Positions 37,623 to 46,507 of a stretch of DNA of 64,000 bases are shown here, in pieces. The notes below the pieces were generated by a model. It worked only from the letters and a program-made list of their open reading frames with translations. It was not told where the DNA came from and searched no databases. The first letter of the stretch is position 1. Every line of letters begins with the position of its first letter. A program made the translations under genes and the position numbers. Source of the stretch: Planctomycetaceae bacterium (GTDB lineage: Bacteria; Planctomycetota; Planctomycetia; Planctomycetales; Planctomycetaceae); assembly GCA_028284485.1 (NCBI GenBank), contig JANQRQ010000039.1:38790-102789 (forward strand). Reading direction: 5' to 3'.

Positions 37623-40361
37623 ATGTCTGGTCCGCTCTACATCATCGATACGTTTTCCCTTCTGTTTCAGGTCTATCACGCCATCCCCCCAATGACGGGA
37701 CCGTCCGGACAACCGACCAACGCGACGTTTGGCTTTACCCGCGACTTGTTGACCATTCTGCGAAACAAGCAGCCGGGATTCTTGATGTGTGCGTTCGACC
37801 TGCCCGGTCCCGGAAAACGGAATGAAGTTTTTGAAGACTACAAAGCCAATCGTGACGAAATGCCCGCCGATCTTGTTCCACAAATTCCGATGGTGGAACA
37901 AATCATTCAGGGATTCGGCATTCCCGTGTTGGGATGCCCCGGATGGGAAGCGGACGATGTCATTGCAACAGTCGTAGCACAGGCCAACGCCCAAGATATT
38001 GCCGTCAACATCGTGACCAGCGATAAAGACGCCCGGCAACTTTTGAACCCCAATGTCCGCCTGTACAACGTTCGCAAGGATACTTTTCTCGATGAAGAAT
38101 ACTTGATGAAGGATTGGGGTATCCGGCCGGATCAGGTAATCGATTTCCAGGCTTTGGTCGGCGACAGTGTCGACAACGTACCGGGAGTTCCACTTGTCGG
38201 CCCGAAGAAGGCTTCGAACCTGTTGGCGAAATTCGGCACACTCGATGAAGTCTTAGCAAACCCCGACGAGGCGCCCGGCCCCAAGCTTCGCGAGAACCTC
38301 AAAACTTACGCCGATCAAGCTCTGATGAGCCGCATTCTTGTGACTCTCAAGAACGACCTGCCGATCACGGTTGACTGGGACGCCGCTCGCGTATCGGGGC
38401 ACGACATTCCCCAACTGACAGAGCTGTTTCGCGAATACGGGTTTCGCCGATTCGGTGAAGAAGTCCGTTCACTGCCGGGAAGCGATGTACCGCCAACGAA
38501 ACAACAGGGGGCGCTTTTCGGCGGTGCCGACCCCACCTGGGAAGTCGTCGATACCGCTGAGAAGTTCGAAACGTTTCTATCTGAACTTCGCGAGCAATCG
38601 CGGTTTTGCGTCGACCTGGAAACGACGGGTCTCAACGAAATGCAGGCCGACATCGTCGGCTGGGCATTCAGTTGGAAGGCAAATTCGGGACATTACTTGC
38701 CGGTGATGGGGCCCGACGGTCAACCAACTCTCGACGCCGAGCAGGTCGCCAGTGCGCTGCGCCCCATTCTGGAAGACCCGAAAATCGAAATCTCGAACCA
38801 GAATATCAAATACGACATGCTCGTCATGCGGAGAGTCGGTATTCGACTGGAGGGAATCGGTGTCGACCCCATGGTCGGTAGCTATCTGCTGGATGCCGGC
38901 GCCCGAAGCCACGGCCTCGATGCATTAGCCGAAAAATACCTGCACCATCGGATGATTCCAATTTCCGACCTGATTGGGTCGGGAAAGGATCAAAAATCGA
39001 TGGCTGAAGTCGACATCGAAAAAGCGGCAGAATACGCCGCCGAAGACGCCGATATTTCCCTACAACTGGCCGATTTGATTGCTGAAGAATTGCGTCGCGA
39101 AGATCTTTGGGACCTCTACTGGGAATTGGAACGGCCATTGATTCCCGTGCTGGCGGATATGGAGTTTCAAGGGATCCGAGTCGACGCAGAAGAGTTGGAA
39201 CGACAAAGTTCAGAACTCACAGCACGATTGGAACAATTGGTCGGTGAAATCCATGAAATGGCCGGCCATGAATTCAATATCGATTCGCCGCTGCAACTGC
39301 GAACCGTTTTGTTCGACGAACTCGATCTTCCCGTTCAAAAGAAAACGAAAACCGGTCCCAGTACCGACCAAAGCGTTCTCGAGAAATTGGCGCTGCTGCA
39401 TCCCCTTCCGGCGAAGATCAGCGAGCATCGTCATCTTTCAAAACTGAAGAGCACTTACCTCGATTCCTTGCCCACTCTGATCGACCCTGATACGAAGCGC
39501 ATACATGCGTCGTTCAATCAGGTTGTCGCCGCGACCGGCCGCCTTAGTTCCAGCAATCCGAATCTGCAAAATATTCCCATCCGCACCGAGGAGGGCCGGC
39601 GAGTCCGCAAGGCGTTTGTTCCCTCCGAACCGGGATGGAAGCTGTTATGTGCCGACTACTCGCAAATCGAGTTGCGCATGTTGGCCCACTTTTGCGGCGA
39701 CGTCGCGCTGACGACGGCATTTGCCGACAATGTCGACATTCACTCCTCGGTTGCCGCTGAGATCTTCGACGTGGATGATTCCGAAGTCGATTCGCAGATG
39801 CGTCGCGTGGCCAAAGCCGTCAACTTTGGGGTGATTTACGGCCAAAGTTCATTCGGCCTTGCAGCCGCCCTTGGAATCGACCGGGATCAGGCTGCGGAAT
39901 TCATCGACAACTATTTCGCGCGATTTTCCGGGGTGGAGCAGTTTCTCGAAGAGATCCTCGACGAATGCGCATCGTCCGGCTATGCGCGGACAATTCGGGG
40001 GCGTCGCCGGGCGATCGCGGGAATTCGGCGTGATCGCCCCAGTCAACGAAACATGCCCGAGCGGACCGCCATCAACACCGTTATTCAAGGATCAGCGGCT
40101 GATTTGATCAAACAGGCCATGATCAATGTTCACGCCCGTTTGGCGGCGGATCAGCACCCGGCCCGCATGCTACTGCAAATTCATGACGAACTCGTATTTG
40201 AATGCCCCGCCGACGAGATTGGTTCGCTGGCCGATTTAGTCCGCGAAGAAATGGAGCAGGCCATGAAGCTGGATGTGCCGCTCGCCGTCGATATAGCGGT
40301 CGGCGACAATTGGCACGATGTGGCGTCGTTTAACTCGTCGGAAGGCCAACCCGACGAATGA
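37623..40361 (+). CDS. polA: DNA polymerase I
   Basis: The 912-residue protein has all three Pol I domains. The 5' nuclease domain includes FDLPGPGKRNEVFEDYKANR and GWEADDVIATVV. The 3'-5' exonuclease retains DLETTGLNE, NIKYDMLVMRR and EYAAEDADISLQL, so proofreading residues appear intact. The polymerase domain has DYSQIELRMLAH, KAVNFGVIYGQSSFGL and the catalytic QIHDELVFE. It processes Okazaki fragments and repairs DNA. The last 32 bases overlap the convergent methyltransferase gene. Confidence 0.97.
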   Translation: MSGPLYIIDTFSLLFQVYHAIPPMTGPSGQPTNATFGFTRDLLTILRNKQPGFLMCAFDLPGPGKRNEVFEDYKANRDEMPADLVPQIPMVEQIIQGFGIPVLGCPGWEADDVIATVVAQANAQDIAVNIVTSDKDARQLLNPNVRLYNVRKDTFLDEEYLMKDWGIRPDQVIDFQALVGDSVDNVPGVPLVGPKKASNLLAKFGTLDEVLANPDEAPGPKLRENLKTYADQALMSRILVTLKNDLPITVDWDAARVSGHDIPQLTELFREYGFRRFGEEVRSLPGSDVPPTKQQGALFGGADPTWEVVDTAEKFETFLSELREQSRFCVDLETTGLNEMQADIVGWAFSWKANSGHYLPVMGPDGQPTLDAEQVASALRPILEDPKIEISNQNIKYDMLVMRRVGIRLEGIGVDPMVGSYLLDAGARSHGLDALAEKYLHHRMIPISDLIGSGKDQKSMAEVDIEKAAEYAAEDADISLQLADLIAEELRREDLWDLYWELERPLIPVLADMEFQGIRVDAEELERQSSELTARLEQLVGEIHEMAGHEFNIDSPLQLRTVLFDELDLPVQKKTKTGPSTDQSVLEKLALLHPLPAKISEHRHLSKLKSTYLDSLPTLIDPDTKRIHASFNQVVAATGRLSSSNPNLQNIPIRTEEGRRVRKAFVPSEPGWKLLCADYSQIELRMLAHFCGDVALTTAFADNVDIHSSVAAEIFDVDDSEVDSQMRRVAKAVNFGVIYGQSSFGLAAALGIDRDQAAEFIDNYFARFSGVEQFLEEILDECASSGYARTIRGRRRAIAGIRRDRPSQRNMPERTAINTVIQGSAADLIKQAMINVHARLAADQHPARMLLQIHDELVFECPADEIGSLADLVREEMEQAMKLDVPLAVDIAVGDNWHDVASFNSSEGQPDE

Positions 40362-41544
40362 ATTCCGCTCCCAAAGCGCGGTCGAGAAATGTTTGTTCCA
40401 GGCCCCACGACTGCTTGCAGTTCCGATATTCTGTAATGGCCCGATCGACTTCGGCCACCGGCTTTTGTGATCGGACTGCACGGAAAAGCACATTCTTCGC
40501 CGTATGTTCCATATCGATGAATTCTTCGACCTGAGTCGAATAGCCGCAAATCTCCAAGGCTTGGGCACGCAGCGCATCGGTCAGGATGGCGGCAAATCGC
40601 TCGTGGAGAATTCCATGCTCCGACACGGGGCGGCAAGATTCGCTAGCCATCAACGTTGCTAGTTCGTGCTGGCAACAGGGGACAGCCAGAATCACGTCGG
40701 CGTTCCACGCGACGGCTTGAGCGAGCGCCGCATCGGTTGCGGTGTCGCACGCATGCAACGAAACGGCCATATGAACATTGTCATCGCATGCGTAATTTGA
40801 GATATCTCCCCGGTGAAACTCTAACCCCGGACAATCGAGTCTCTCCGCGATCTGACGACAATTATCAATCACGTCCTGCTTGAGATCGAGGCCGGTCAGT
40901 TTGACGTCTCGCTGATGAATCGTGTGCAGCAGATGGTGCAAAGCAAACGTCAAATAACTCTTGCCGCAGCCGAAATCGATGACCCGCAACGGGCCTTCCG
41001 GCGGCAGGTTCTTGCACGCGTTCTCCACCAACTCTAAAAATCGATTGATCTGGCGAAATTTCTTGCGCCGAGCCGAACGGACTTGGCCCGAAGCCGTCAT
41101 GACACCGGTTTCGATCAAAAATGGGCACGGCACGCCTTCCGGAATCAGGTAATTCTTCGTGCGGTTGTGAGTTTGGTTTTCGGTCGTTTTGGAGGGAGCG
41201 GTCCGCTTGATACGACTCCCGCCCTGCTTGTTGATTCGTACCGAATAGTCAGCGGTTTCGGCAAATAGATGCAAATGCTCAAACGCCGACCCGTAAAGTT
41301 TGTGAATTCGCAGCAACGTCTCTTCAGGCGTGAGATTTTCGTGCGTTTGACGATCGGCGAAGTGGGACGTGAATTGATACTTGCAACTGTCGCCGATACG
41401 CACCGGTCGAGCGGTCAGCTTTTGGATTTGGCCGGAATCGCGACGTGGTTTACTGAGTACCAGCGAGATCAGCGACTCGTTCGTGATGGCTTCCTTCAGG
41501 ATGGCATCTAATTCGCCTGAGTCGTGCAAATCGCCTGTTCCCAT
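40330..41544 (-). CDS. SAM-dependent methyltransferase (Methyltransf_32-like)
   Basis: The 404-residue protein has an N-terminal region of about 170 residues, then a Rossmann methyltransferase core. The SAM-binding motif is VIDFGCGKSYLTFALHH, with the acidic loop LTGLDLKQDVIDNC. The later segments HACDTATDAALAQA and ILAVPCCQHELA match the METTL25/DUF-type methyltransferase_32 group rather than small-molecule enzymes. The target (RNA or protein) is unknown. Its 3' end overlaps polA, and its 5' end overlaps the next minus-strand gene by 37 bases, which suggests coupled translation. Confidence 0.82.
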   Translation of the reverse strand: MGTGDLHDSGELDAILKEAITNESLISLVLSKPRRDSGQIQKLTARPVRIGDSCKYQFTSHFADRQTHENLTPEETLLRIHKLYGSAFEHLHLFAETADYSVRINKQGGSRIKRTAPSKTTENQTHNRTKNYLIPEGVPCPFLIETGVMTASGQVRSARRKKFRQINRFLELVENACKNLPPEGPLRVIDFGCGKSYLTFALHHLLHTIHQRDVKLTGLDLKQDVIDNCRQIAERLDCPGLEFHRGDISNYACDDNVHMAVSLHACDTATDAALAQAVAWNADVILAVPCCQHELATLMASESCRPVSEHGILHERFAAILTDALRAQALEICGYSTQVEEFIDMEHTAKNVLFRAVRSQKPVAEVDRAITEYRNCKQSWGLEQTFLDRALGAEFIRRVGLPTS

Positions 41545-42149
41545 GAATCTGACAGCGCCAGCTTACCCATTAAATGGTGAAAGAATTTGGCATTGTCTTC
41601 AGGTTTGACACGAACTGGTGAACCCTGGAACCGTTCAATCCGCCAGCGACGCCGTTTGAGACTCATCTCGCGGATGGACTTGCGCGATAGAAAGAACACA
41701 CCGGGATTCGTCATCAATAGCTGCGGTAGCAAGTCGCTGTCTTCGGTCGTGAGATACTTCGGACACGGCACCTGTATCCGCTGTGTTTTGGTTTCTTTCG
41801 AACGTACAAACGGCAGAACCAACATCAATGGTGACCAGACCATCGCCGCCAACGACCACATCAAGGATGCTTCCGTCGTTGGGGATTCCACGAGGTGCAA
41901 CACGTCTTCCTGATCGTGCGGCAGAAAATAGAGCCCATTCGTTGTGACATACAGCATCCCACGGTCGGGCAGCATTCGACGGCGAACATGCACTTCACCC
42001 AACCGGAAAACGATATCACCGATTGTGGTCCGCAGTTCGAATTCCGACGGATCCGGGACGGCAGCCTCGATGCTTTCGATACACTCTGGACACCGGCCGT
42101 CTTTCGGCTCCACCCAGTTGAAGCATTCGTGACATAACAAGAACGACAT
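41508..42149 (-). CDS. Zinc-ribbon membrane-associated hypothetical protein
   Basis: The N-terminus carries a zinc knuckle pair (CHECFNWVEPKDGRCPEC). The middle has a hydrophobic segment (WSLAAMVWSPLMLVLPFV) likely to associate with the membrane. The C-terminal half is basic and includes SIREMSLKRRRWRIERF. No recognised family. It lies upstream of the methyltransferase gene and overlaps it by 37 bases, so the two are probably co-expressed. Confidence 0.7.
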   Translation of the reverse strand: MSFLLCHECFNWVEPKDGRCPECIESIEAAVPDPSEFELRTTIGDIVFRLGEVHVRRRMLPDRGMLYVTTNGLYFLPHDQEDVLHLVESPTTEASLMWSLAAMVWSPLMLVLPFVRSKETKTQRIQVPCPKYLTTEDSDLLPQLLMTNPGVFFLSRKSIREMSLKRRRWRIERFQGSPVRVKPEDNAKFFHHLMGKLALSDSWEQAICTTQAN

Positions 42150-42630
42150 CTGTTCTACTTCGTGCTACTAACGATTGAAAAATCTGCGGGACACGCAAAC
42201 TCTCGAAAATCTCTAACCTTTTGGTTGCAGCGAGAACAAACCAGCCGTGCCGGGCATTCTGACAACGAGTGACAACACATTCCGATTACCTATTATACAA
42301 CCGTATAAAACGCGAATTGTAACGGCCAATTTACAGCTTTTCGCGTCAGAGGCATTTCGAACCCGACGATTTTCGGAACGAACAAAGGCAATATGGACGC
42401 AAGGTCAGCAGACAGCTCAGGTGTTGTTCCATTCCTTTGGACCAAAATCCCAATGATAGGAAACGCGTGACGTGCAAACTCGGGAAGCGAAAATCAATTT
42501 CCAATCGCAAGAATCGATGGAATCTCGTTTTATTTCCGCTGTGATGTCGGCAATACTACACTCAACTGCAGCTCAAACGATGGTTGTACCACCAAAATTA
42601 TCATAACGAAATACCACGCGAGTTGAATCA
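42150..42630. other. Intergenic region upstream of the 59-aa gene
   Basis: The region is 480 bp and contains a plus-strand promoter candidate (listed separately). A 25-codon frame at 42393-42470 with AAAGG upstream (starting MDARSADSSGVV) is too short to call. Nothing else stands out. Confidence 0.5.
42269..42296 (+). promoter_or_regulatory. Candidate sigma-70-type promoter
   Basis: GTGACA (five of six matches to TTGACA) is separated by 16 bases from TATTAT (five of six matches to TATAAT). It faces the small coiled-coil gene about 330 bp downstream, implying a long leader or an intermediate short transcript. Confidence 0.4.
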
Positions 42631-42810
42631 ATGGCGTTAAATAAGAAACAAAAAAAGCAAATCGACGTCGCCAAAAAGAAAATCGCCCAGTTGCGGCAAC
42701 GACTTTCCGGGGCCAAGCAACAAGTCGACGATCCATCGGAAATTACGCGACTCGAAGAAGCGATTGCAGAACAGGAAGCACAAATCACCCGTCTGAAGGA
42801 ATCTTCATAA
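42631..42810 (+). CDS. Small basic coiled-coil protein (59 aa)
   Basis: The reading frame begins MALNKKQKKQIDVAKKKIAQ and ends ITRLKESS. It is rich in Lys/Gln/Glu in heptad-like order, typical of a short coiled coil that may dimerise or bind nucleic acid. Codon usage is normal and the frame is clean for 59 codons, so I regard it as real despite its size. It lies 141 bp upstream of the Tsr3-like gene in the same orientation. Confidence 0.75.
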   Translation: MALNKKQKKQIDVAKKKIAQLRQRLSGAKQQVDDPSEITRLEEAIAEQEAQITRLKESS

Positions 42811-42951
42811 AGGTCTGGAAAGCCTCAACCGTCGTTCGATTTACGCATGGTTAACAATATTCGTCGAAAGAATGACGTTACCATTCGAAGAACGACCGTA
42901 TGTGATTGAGAATGGCGTTGAACCTTTCCCACTGAGTCCACCATCGGCTCT

Positions 42952-43407
42952 ATGTCGCACTATCCTCCGACCGTCGTTGTGATCCACCCGAAAGAGCGAC
43001 GAAGCAAATGTACGGTTGAACCCCTGCGGCCGCGTACCGATTTTCTGTTTTGGCGATTCCCGCAGTTTGACCGAAAACGACTCGACGGTTACGTTCGCCT
43101 TGGATTCGACGGCCCGCTGCTCAGCCGCGACGATCCGGAATGCGGTCTTCTGGTGCTCGACGCGACATGGCGATTCGCCGAGACCATGGAAGTGCAGTTC
43201 GCCGATATTCCCGTGCGTAGTTTACCGGCGTGGAAGACAGCCTACCCGCGTGTCTCGAAGATATTCGAAAATCCCGAACAGGGTTTGGCAACCGTCGAAG
43301 CCGTCTATGCGGCGTACCAGATTCTGGGGCGCGACACGGCCGGACTTCTGGACGAATATCACTGGGCCGATGAGTTTCTGCGACTTAACAGCGGCGTGCC
43401 GAAATAA
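42952..43407 (+). CDS. Tsr3/DUF367-like protein
   Basis: The 151-residue protein follows the Tsr3 layout. It begins with a basic [14 protein letters not shown] segment, then [19 protein letters not shown] with the conserved Asp-Trp pair. [16 protein letters not shown] and [19 protein letters not shown] follow, and it ends near [11 protein letters not shown]. Tsr3 is the aminocarboxypropyl transferase that modifies pseudouridine in small-subunit rRNA of eukaryotes and archaea. It is uncommon in bacteria but reported from planctomycetes. The start has no clear ribosome-binding site. Confidence 0.82.
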   Translation: MSHYPPTVVVIHPKERRSKCTVEPLRPRTDFLFWRFPQFDRKRLDGYVRLGFDGPLLSRDDPECGLLVLDATWRFAETMEVQFADIPVRSLPAWKTAYPRVSKIFENPEQGLATVEAVYAAYQILGRDTAGLLDEYHWADEFLRLNSGVPK

Positions 43408-43422
43408 CGATTCCTAACATCG

Positions 43423-44658
43423 TCATTCTGCGGTTGCTGGTTCCGCTTTGAGACAACGATCGATCTGTCGTACCGCCTGACGTAAACGCTGAACGTTTTC
43501 CACGATCGCCAGACGTAAGTACCCTTCCCCTTCTTCGCCAAAACCACGACCGGGGCTGACGGCGACCCCCCCTTCGTCCAATAGTTTCATGGCGAAGTCG
43601 ATGGAGCCCATTTCACTCCAAGGCTCCGGAATTTTGGCCCACACGAACATGCCGGCTTGCGGCGGCTTTACTTCCCAGCCGAGCCGAGTTAACCCTTCGC
43701 ACAACGCATCGCGACGACGCTGATACTCAGCCGCAACACTTTCCACGGCTGCATCGCAGTGGCGCATTGCGACAATCGCCGCAATTTGGACGGGTTGGAA
43801 AATTCCGTAGTCGTAATATCCCTTAATCGTGCCCAGCGCACGCACCATTTCGGAATTACCACAGCAAAACCCAATCCGCCAACCGGCCATGCTGTAGCCT
43901 TTGCTCATCGTGGTGAATTCGACTCCCACGTCACGCGCACCAGGCGTCGCTAAAAAACTTGGCGCCTGGTAGCCCTCGAAGCAAATGTCGGCATAGGCAA
44001 AATCGCTCATCACCAAAAAGCTGTACTTCTTCGCAAGTTTCACCAAGTCCTCGTAGAACTGTTGTTCAACACAGGTCGTTGACGGATTGTGCGGAAAGTT
44101 GACGATCACCACCTTCGGCTTGGGATACAGATGCTCGCAGGTGTATGCAATGTTGGAGAGAAACTTATCCGGTTCGCGGCAGTCGAGGGCGATAACATTC
44201 CCCGCTGCCAACATCACGGCATACACATGAATGGGGAACGACGGAGCTGGTACAATCGCTGAATCGCCGGGGCCCATCAGCGCCAAACACATGTGGCTGA
44301 ATCCCTCTTTCGAACCGATGCAGGCGATGACTTCCCGCTCCGGAACGAGGCGCACACCGTACCGTTTCCAATACCGCTTGGCGACTTCACGACGTAGGTT
44401 TTCGATTCCGTTCGAGACCGAATAACGATGATTTCGCGGGTCGCTCAAAGCCTCCGACAATTTCTCGGAAACGAGCGGATCGGGAGCGTCGGTCGGGTTT
44501 CCCATTCCTAAATCGATCACATCGACGCCGGCCACGCGCTTTTCGTACTTCAGCTTGTTGATCGTCCCAAACATGTAAGGTGGCAAACGCCGGACACGTT
44601 CGGCCACAGGAATGCTGAAGGGGTCGTCTGAAAATGGAACTTCCGATTCGCTACGCAT
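43423..44658 (-). CDS. Class I aminotransferase, AlaC-like
   Basis: This 411-residue fold-type I PLP enzyme has the PLP-lysine motif [15 protein letters not shown] and the substrate-region motif [11 protein letters not shown]. The N-terminus [17 protein letters not shown] and [13 protein letters not shown] match the AlaC alanine transaminase group (also related to DapL-type enzymes). It likely interconverts alanine and pyruvate or a related pair, in the cytoplasm. It converges on the Tsr3-like gene with only 15 bp between stops. Confidence 0.9.
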   Translation of the reverse strand: MRSESEVPFSDDPFSIPVAERVRRLPPYMFGTINKLKYEKRVAGVDVIDLGMGNPTDAPDPLVSEKLSEALSDPRNHRYSVSNGIENLRREVAKRYWKRYGVRLVPEREVIACIGSKEGFSHMCLALMGPGDSAIVPAPSFPIHVYAVMLAAGNVIALDCREPDKFLSNIAYTCEHLYPKPKVVIVNFPHNPSTTCVEQQFYEDLVKLAKKYSFLVMSDFAYADICFEGYQAPSFLATPGARDVGVEFTTMSKGYSMAGWRIGFCCGNSEMVRALGTIKGYYDYGIFQPVQIAAIVAMRHCDAAVESVAAEYQRRRDALCEGLTRLGWEVKPPQAGMFVWAKIPEPWSEMGSIDFAMKLLDEGGVAVSPGRGFGEEGEGYLRLAIVENVQRLRQAVRQIDRCLKAEPATAE

Positions 44659-44825
44659 AACGGTTTACCCGTGACCTTTGGGATTCATTGCAGAACATGC
44701 TGTCGACGAGGTCCACGACCGACGCAGGGTCGACCTTGCTAATGGAACCAAATGGACTCCCGAAAGAATCGGCCCCCGTCCTTCCTCACAGCCAAGTCCA
44801 ATTCTAGCAGTCGGCAGGCAATAGG

Positions 44826-44862
44826 AAAGGAAAAGGGCGTGCCCTCGTACAGAGAACACGCC
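44826..44862 (-). terminator. Intrinsic terminator after the peptidyl-prolyl isomerase gene
   Basis: On the minus strand a six-base stem GGCGTG/CACGCC with a 15-base loop is followed by CTTTTCCTTTCC. It sits about 40 bp after the isomerase stop codon. Confidence 0.6.
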
Positions 44863-44900
44863 GGAAGGAGTGGTTCGGTTGTATTTCGTTTTTTTGACTT

Positions 44901-46040
44901 TTATCGACGCTGGGAGGGATTCGAACCTGGCTGGACCGCCTGGCGAGGATAGGTACCCGCCGCGGAAGTTGCATTCGCCGGTTGTGCAGTTCCTCCACTA
45001 CCTGTCGCAGATGTCTGCTGAATTTTGTCTCCGCCGGTGGTCGTTCCGGTGAGGTAGTTATCGACTCGAGTCCGCGCCTTCAGTGTCTCGAAGACTTTGG
45101 CGACTTGCTCCTGGACCTTTTGGCGGCGAATATCTTCCGCCAGTTGATCCTTGACTTCGTTAATATCAGTAACGATTTGTTCGGTGAATCCTTCGCATTT
45201 CAGGATGACGTAGCGGGCAGGCGTGCCAATTTGCACGATTCCCGAAACCTCACCTTCCTTCAGACGAAATGCCGTATCTTCCAATTCTTTATTGCCTGAG
45301 AATCGCGGAATTGGGGGGATGCTTCCATCCAACGGCCGGCTGTTCGGATCGACAGAATGTTCTCGGGCCAAGCGACCAAACTCTTCTGGTTTGGCTTGTG
45401 CCTCTTCCCATACGGTGTTCGCCCGCCGGAAGTTGTCCAGCATAATCATCCGCGCTTTGACTCGCGGGCCGTAGTGGTGAAGAAACGCTTCCTGCAAATC
45501 CTTCTGCGCGACTTCCACGTTTTCACCGGTCAGTTTCCTGAGTGCCAGCATCGGCCAAATCACATCACGGCGATACTGTAGCGGCGTGAGATTACGCTCC
45601 GCATGCAACATTTGCAGCCACGTATCACGCGGGATTTTGAATTGCTTGGCAATGTCGTCGATTTCTTTATCAATCTCGTCGAGGGTAATACTAATGCCCT
45701 TTTCTTCGCAGGCGATCTGAATAATCGAGCGATTGATCATGCTTTCCAGCACTTCTTCGCCGACGCGCTGTACGCATTCGCGCGCCAATTCTTCCTGCGT
45801 GATGAAAACCGTCTTATTGGGGCCGCTCGTGATGCGGCTCGCCGGTTGATTCCATCCCGTTTTCGCGGGTGGTGCGGCCGTTTGCTGAGTGCCAGGCTGC
45901 TCAGCCGCCGGCGCCGTGTCGGCTCGGTAGATTTGAAACAGGATCGCGCCGGCTAGTAAAGCGACGGCTGTCCCGGCTCCAATCATGACAAATTTCGGCT
46001 TGAGACTTTGGTTCGATGCGGTGTGATTCCCTTCACCCAT
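44901..46040 (-). CDS. Periplasmic peptidyl-prolyl isomerase, PpiC/SurA-like
   Basis: A single N-terminal membrane helix (FVMIGAGTAVALLAGAILFQ) anchors a periplasmic protein of 379 aa. A SurA-like N-terminal helical domain (VGEEVLESMINRSIIQIACEE) is followed by a parvulin domain. That domain contains EEFGRLAREHSVDPNSRPLDG and GEVSGIVQIGTPARYVILKCE, the standard rotamase pattern. The C-terminal 40 residues are low complexity. The first ATG of this domain arrangement was chosen and a 125-codon upstream extension rejected. It likely assists folding of secreted or outer-envelope proteins. Confidence 0.88.
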   Translation of the reverse strand: MGEGNHTASNQSLKPKFVMIGAGTAVALLAGAILFQIYRADTAPAAEQPGTQQTAAPPAKTGWNQPASRITSGPNKTVFITQEELARECVQRVGEEVLESMINRSIIQIACEEKGISITLDEIDKEIDDIAKQFKIPRDTWLQMLHAERNLTPLQYRRDVIWPMLALRKLTGENVEVAQKDLQEAFLHHYGPRVKARMIMLDNFRRANTVWEEAQAKPEEFGRLAREHSVDPNSRPLDGSIPPIPRFSGNKELEDTAFRLKEGEVSGIVQIGTPARYVILKCEGFTEQIVTDINEVKDQLAEDIRRQKVQEQVAKVFETLKARTRVDNYLTGTTTGGDKIQQTSATGSGGTAQPANATSAAGTYPRQAVQPGSNPSQRR

Positions 46041-46507
46041 CTTTGCCGTACTCCAATTAATTAGGGTCCAAAAAACGTATGCGCGGGCTTTCGTTGCATG
46101 AAAATGCGGCGGGGTTATATGCCACCCCTCAAACCGGGTCAAGATGGATACAAAACCCGCAGAAAACCAGCGTTTTGACCGGCATTTGCAACATTCCATC
46201 TGAGGGACGCCGTCAGGACGGGAAGTCGACAAGTGATGGCACAGCGGCTCGATAACAAACCACGAACCGCGTGATTGCGAAGTCGAAAACGGTGAACAGG
46301 ACTTGTGTCCAGGAGGCAAACGCCCCGCTACTAGGACAGACCGCCTTCCCTCTGTTAGAATGAAGGCGTCAGGTTTTGCGGGTAATCGAGCAACGACCCG
46401 ACATTCTCTCACCAAGTAAATGATTCAGCGGAATCCGAAACCACCGCCGAACTGCCTACCTTATTGGAACTCGCAACCAGAACAGCTCACACCAAGGGTT
46501 GATTCCA
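46041..46507. other. Divergent intergenic region
   Basis: About 467 bp between the isomerase and the PSD1 locus. No gene, repeat or clear promoter pair was recognised. It should hold the promoter of the polysaccharide-type locus. Confidence 0.5.

Noticed and set aside
44900..44935. tRNA-like T-loop sequence GGTTCGAATCCC on the minus strand
   Set aside because: It is the coding end of the isomerase gene. The flanking bases do not form a five-bp T-stem, and no anticodon or acceptor stem can be built around it.
46041..46415. 125-codon extension of the isomerase gene
   Set aside because: It would place a long soluble segment before the membrane anchor and has no similarity to the SurA/PpiC family.
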